A stretch of 41,106 nt of DNA from Bacillota bacterium (lineage in GTDB: Bacteria; Bacillota; Clostridia; Christensenellales; Aristaeellaceae). The stretch covers positions 1-41,106 of the forward strand of contig JAEWXD010000031.1 in NCBI GenBank assembly GCA_023396045.1, written 5' to 3'. A program made the position numbers and the translations under genes. Below, in pieces: positions 40,272-41,106 of this stretch (position 1 is its first letter; each line of letters opens with the position of its first letter). Under the pieces are notes generated by a model. The model ran no database searches. It was not told the origin of the DNA and saw only the letters and a program-made list of their open reading frames with translations.

Positions 40272-41106
40272 ATGAATAAACGACTCTTAGCGGCCGTAGT
40301 AGCGCTCTTGCTTTTGCTTTCAAGCACACTTGCTTGGGCACAGGAAGTAACGCAATTAAAAGGCCCCCAAAACCATCCTTATACCCCATTGCGTGTAGAT
40401 GGTTTTGATGGTGTGCTATATGCTTTTAACGATAGCAATGGCATTACCCAATTGCGCATTTATGCAAAATACGATGGTAAAAAAGGCTTTTTCCCCGCAG
40501 AGATTACAGAAGAAGGCGTGAACATTACTGCCGATGCTCCTGTAAAGGAAACAAAGAAAAGCTTTGGCAAAGCCAAAATTGCCAAGGAAGCCCAAAGCCC
40601 GGAAAGCGGATTTGTAAAAAGCAAGCATAAAAATATATTTGCTATGGTAAACGTGTTCAATAAAAAAGAACATGTAGCTTATGCAAGCTATGATGGCGAA
40701 AATTTTGCATACTACCCCATTGGTAAAAACAATCAGGTAGAACCCGGCGCTTTGGCAGTGGATATTGATGCTATGTTGCAACGCAGCAAAAAAACAGTGG
40801 GCAAAAGCTATAAAATGCCTAAGGAATACAGCAAAGGCTTTGCAAAGGATGTTCTTTTGCAATTGGAAGGCGATAATGTTGTGGTTGCCCAAACCGATCT
40901 GCCACATTTGGATTTAGATGCACTTGCAACCAAAACCAGAAGAACCACTAAAAAAATCGGCACTACAAAAAAAGATGCTGAAGAATTGGGTGGTATAGAA
41001 TTAAGCAATGATAGCAAACTTGCTGCAAGTCTTGCCAATATTACTGCCAATATTTCTGTAAAAAAACAATTTAAAACAGGGGAAGCCGTAAGCGTTTCTT
41101 CCCAAG
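40272..41106 (+). CDS. Secreted paralogue of the 2789 and 37783 proteins (3' truncated by window edge)
   Basis: The ATG at 40272 has AAAGGAG six bases upstream and is 11 bases after the previous stop, so the two form an operon. 278 residues are visible. Signal peptide 1-23 (AWA cut). Residues ~30-200 align along their length with the 332-residue protein at 2789, including PVKETKKSFGKAKIA against PLKETYKSAANAKLA, and L-P-x-L-x-[LV]-D-A-L at the end of the module. The module itself looks duplicated (YAFNDSNGITQLRIYAKYDG and later NKKEHVAYASYDG). The part seen beyond ~210 starts a new domain resembling the Ig-like segment of the neighbour (ISVKKQFKTGEAVSVSS against LNINKKNYAVGEYIYLT). Confidence 0.75.
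   Translation, partial: MNKRLLAAVVALLLLLSSTLAWAQEVTQLKGPQNHPYTPLRVDGFDGVLYAFNDSNGITQLRIYAKYDGKKGFFPAEITEEGVNITADAPVKETKKSFGKAKIAKEAQSPESGFVKSKHKNIFAMVNVFNKKEHVAYASYDGENFAYYPIGKNNQVEPGALAVDIDAMLQRSKKTVGKSYKMPKEYSKGFAKDVLLQLEGDNVVVAQTDLPHLDLDALATKTRRTTKKIGTTKKDAEELGGIELSNDSKLAASLANITANISVKKQFKTGEAVSVSSQ

Overview
The window looks like part of an anaerobic, fermentative, low-GC Gram-positive (Clostridia-type Bacillota) chromosome. Supporting signs are strong AGGAGG-type ribosome binding sites, Rho-independent terminators, a surface protein with a sortase-type tail, bifunctional AdhE, an [FeFe] hydrogenase cluster, and a transaldolase-family aldolase. A gut commensal is plausible, but no gene here fixes the genus.

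Layout. (1) 1-5290: 3' end of a Cna_B/sortase-anchored surface protein, an RpiR-type regulator, a small cysteine-rich gene behind a LexA-like box, a secreted peptidoglycan-binding protein, an XRE regulator and tRNA-Gly(CCC). (2) 5290-10492 (minus): a complete branched-chain amino-acid type ABC operon, livK-H-M-G-F, ending in a CBS-ACT protein. (3) 11055-14829: a zinc-ribbon membrane protein with a CDF cation exporter, then a large secreted protein joining a propeller-like half to a solute-binding half. (4) 15664-23684 (plus): fermentation block, adhE plus a small kinase-like gene, then a thioredoxin-like ferredoxin, a sensory PAS hydrogenase (hydS), a SpoIIE/PP2C-like phosphatase and a catalytic hydrogenase of group B type. 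(5) 24115-28322: an M16C metallopeptidase coupled to a one-cysteine thioredoxin-like protein, decayed reading frames and a small HTH regulator. (6) 28323-31162: phage-derived leftovers (a tail-type protein, a holin, a 40-residue membrane peptide). (7) 31402-34078 (minus): tgt-ppa-unknown-fsa operon. (8) 34554-37544: a TetR regulator with a perfect double operator and a fused membrane protein, then a zinc-ribbon membrane protein. (9) 37783-41106: two more secreted proteins paralogous to the one at 2789.

The two things least explained by known families are these. First, a dispersed intergenic repeat of about 230 bp occurs at least eight times in both orientations; its central hairpin changes sequence between copies while staying self-complementary. 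Second, three secreted paralogues share an unrecognised tandem beta-rich N-terminal module, joined in two of them to peptidoglycan-binding domains. The hydrogenase operon suggests that hydrogen or redox state is sensed and signalled next to the enzyme that evolves hydrogen; its promoter is nested inside the terminator of the adhE operon.

All family names come from reading motifs in the translated sequence. No database search was run.
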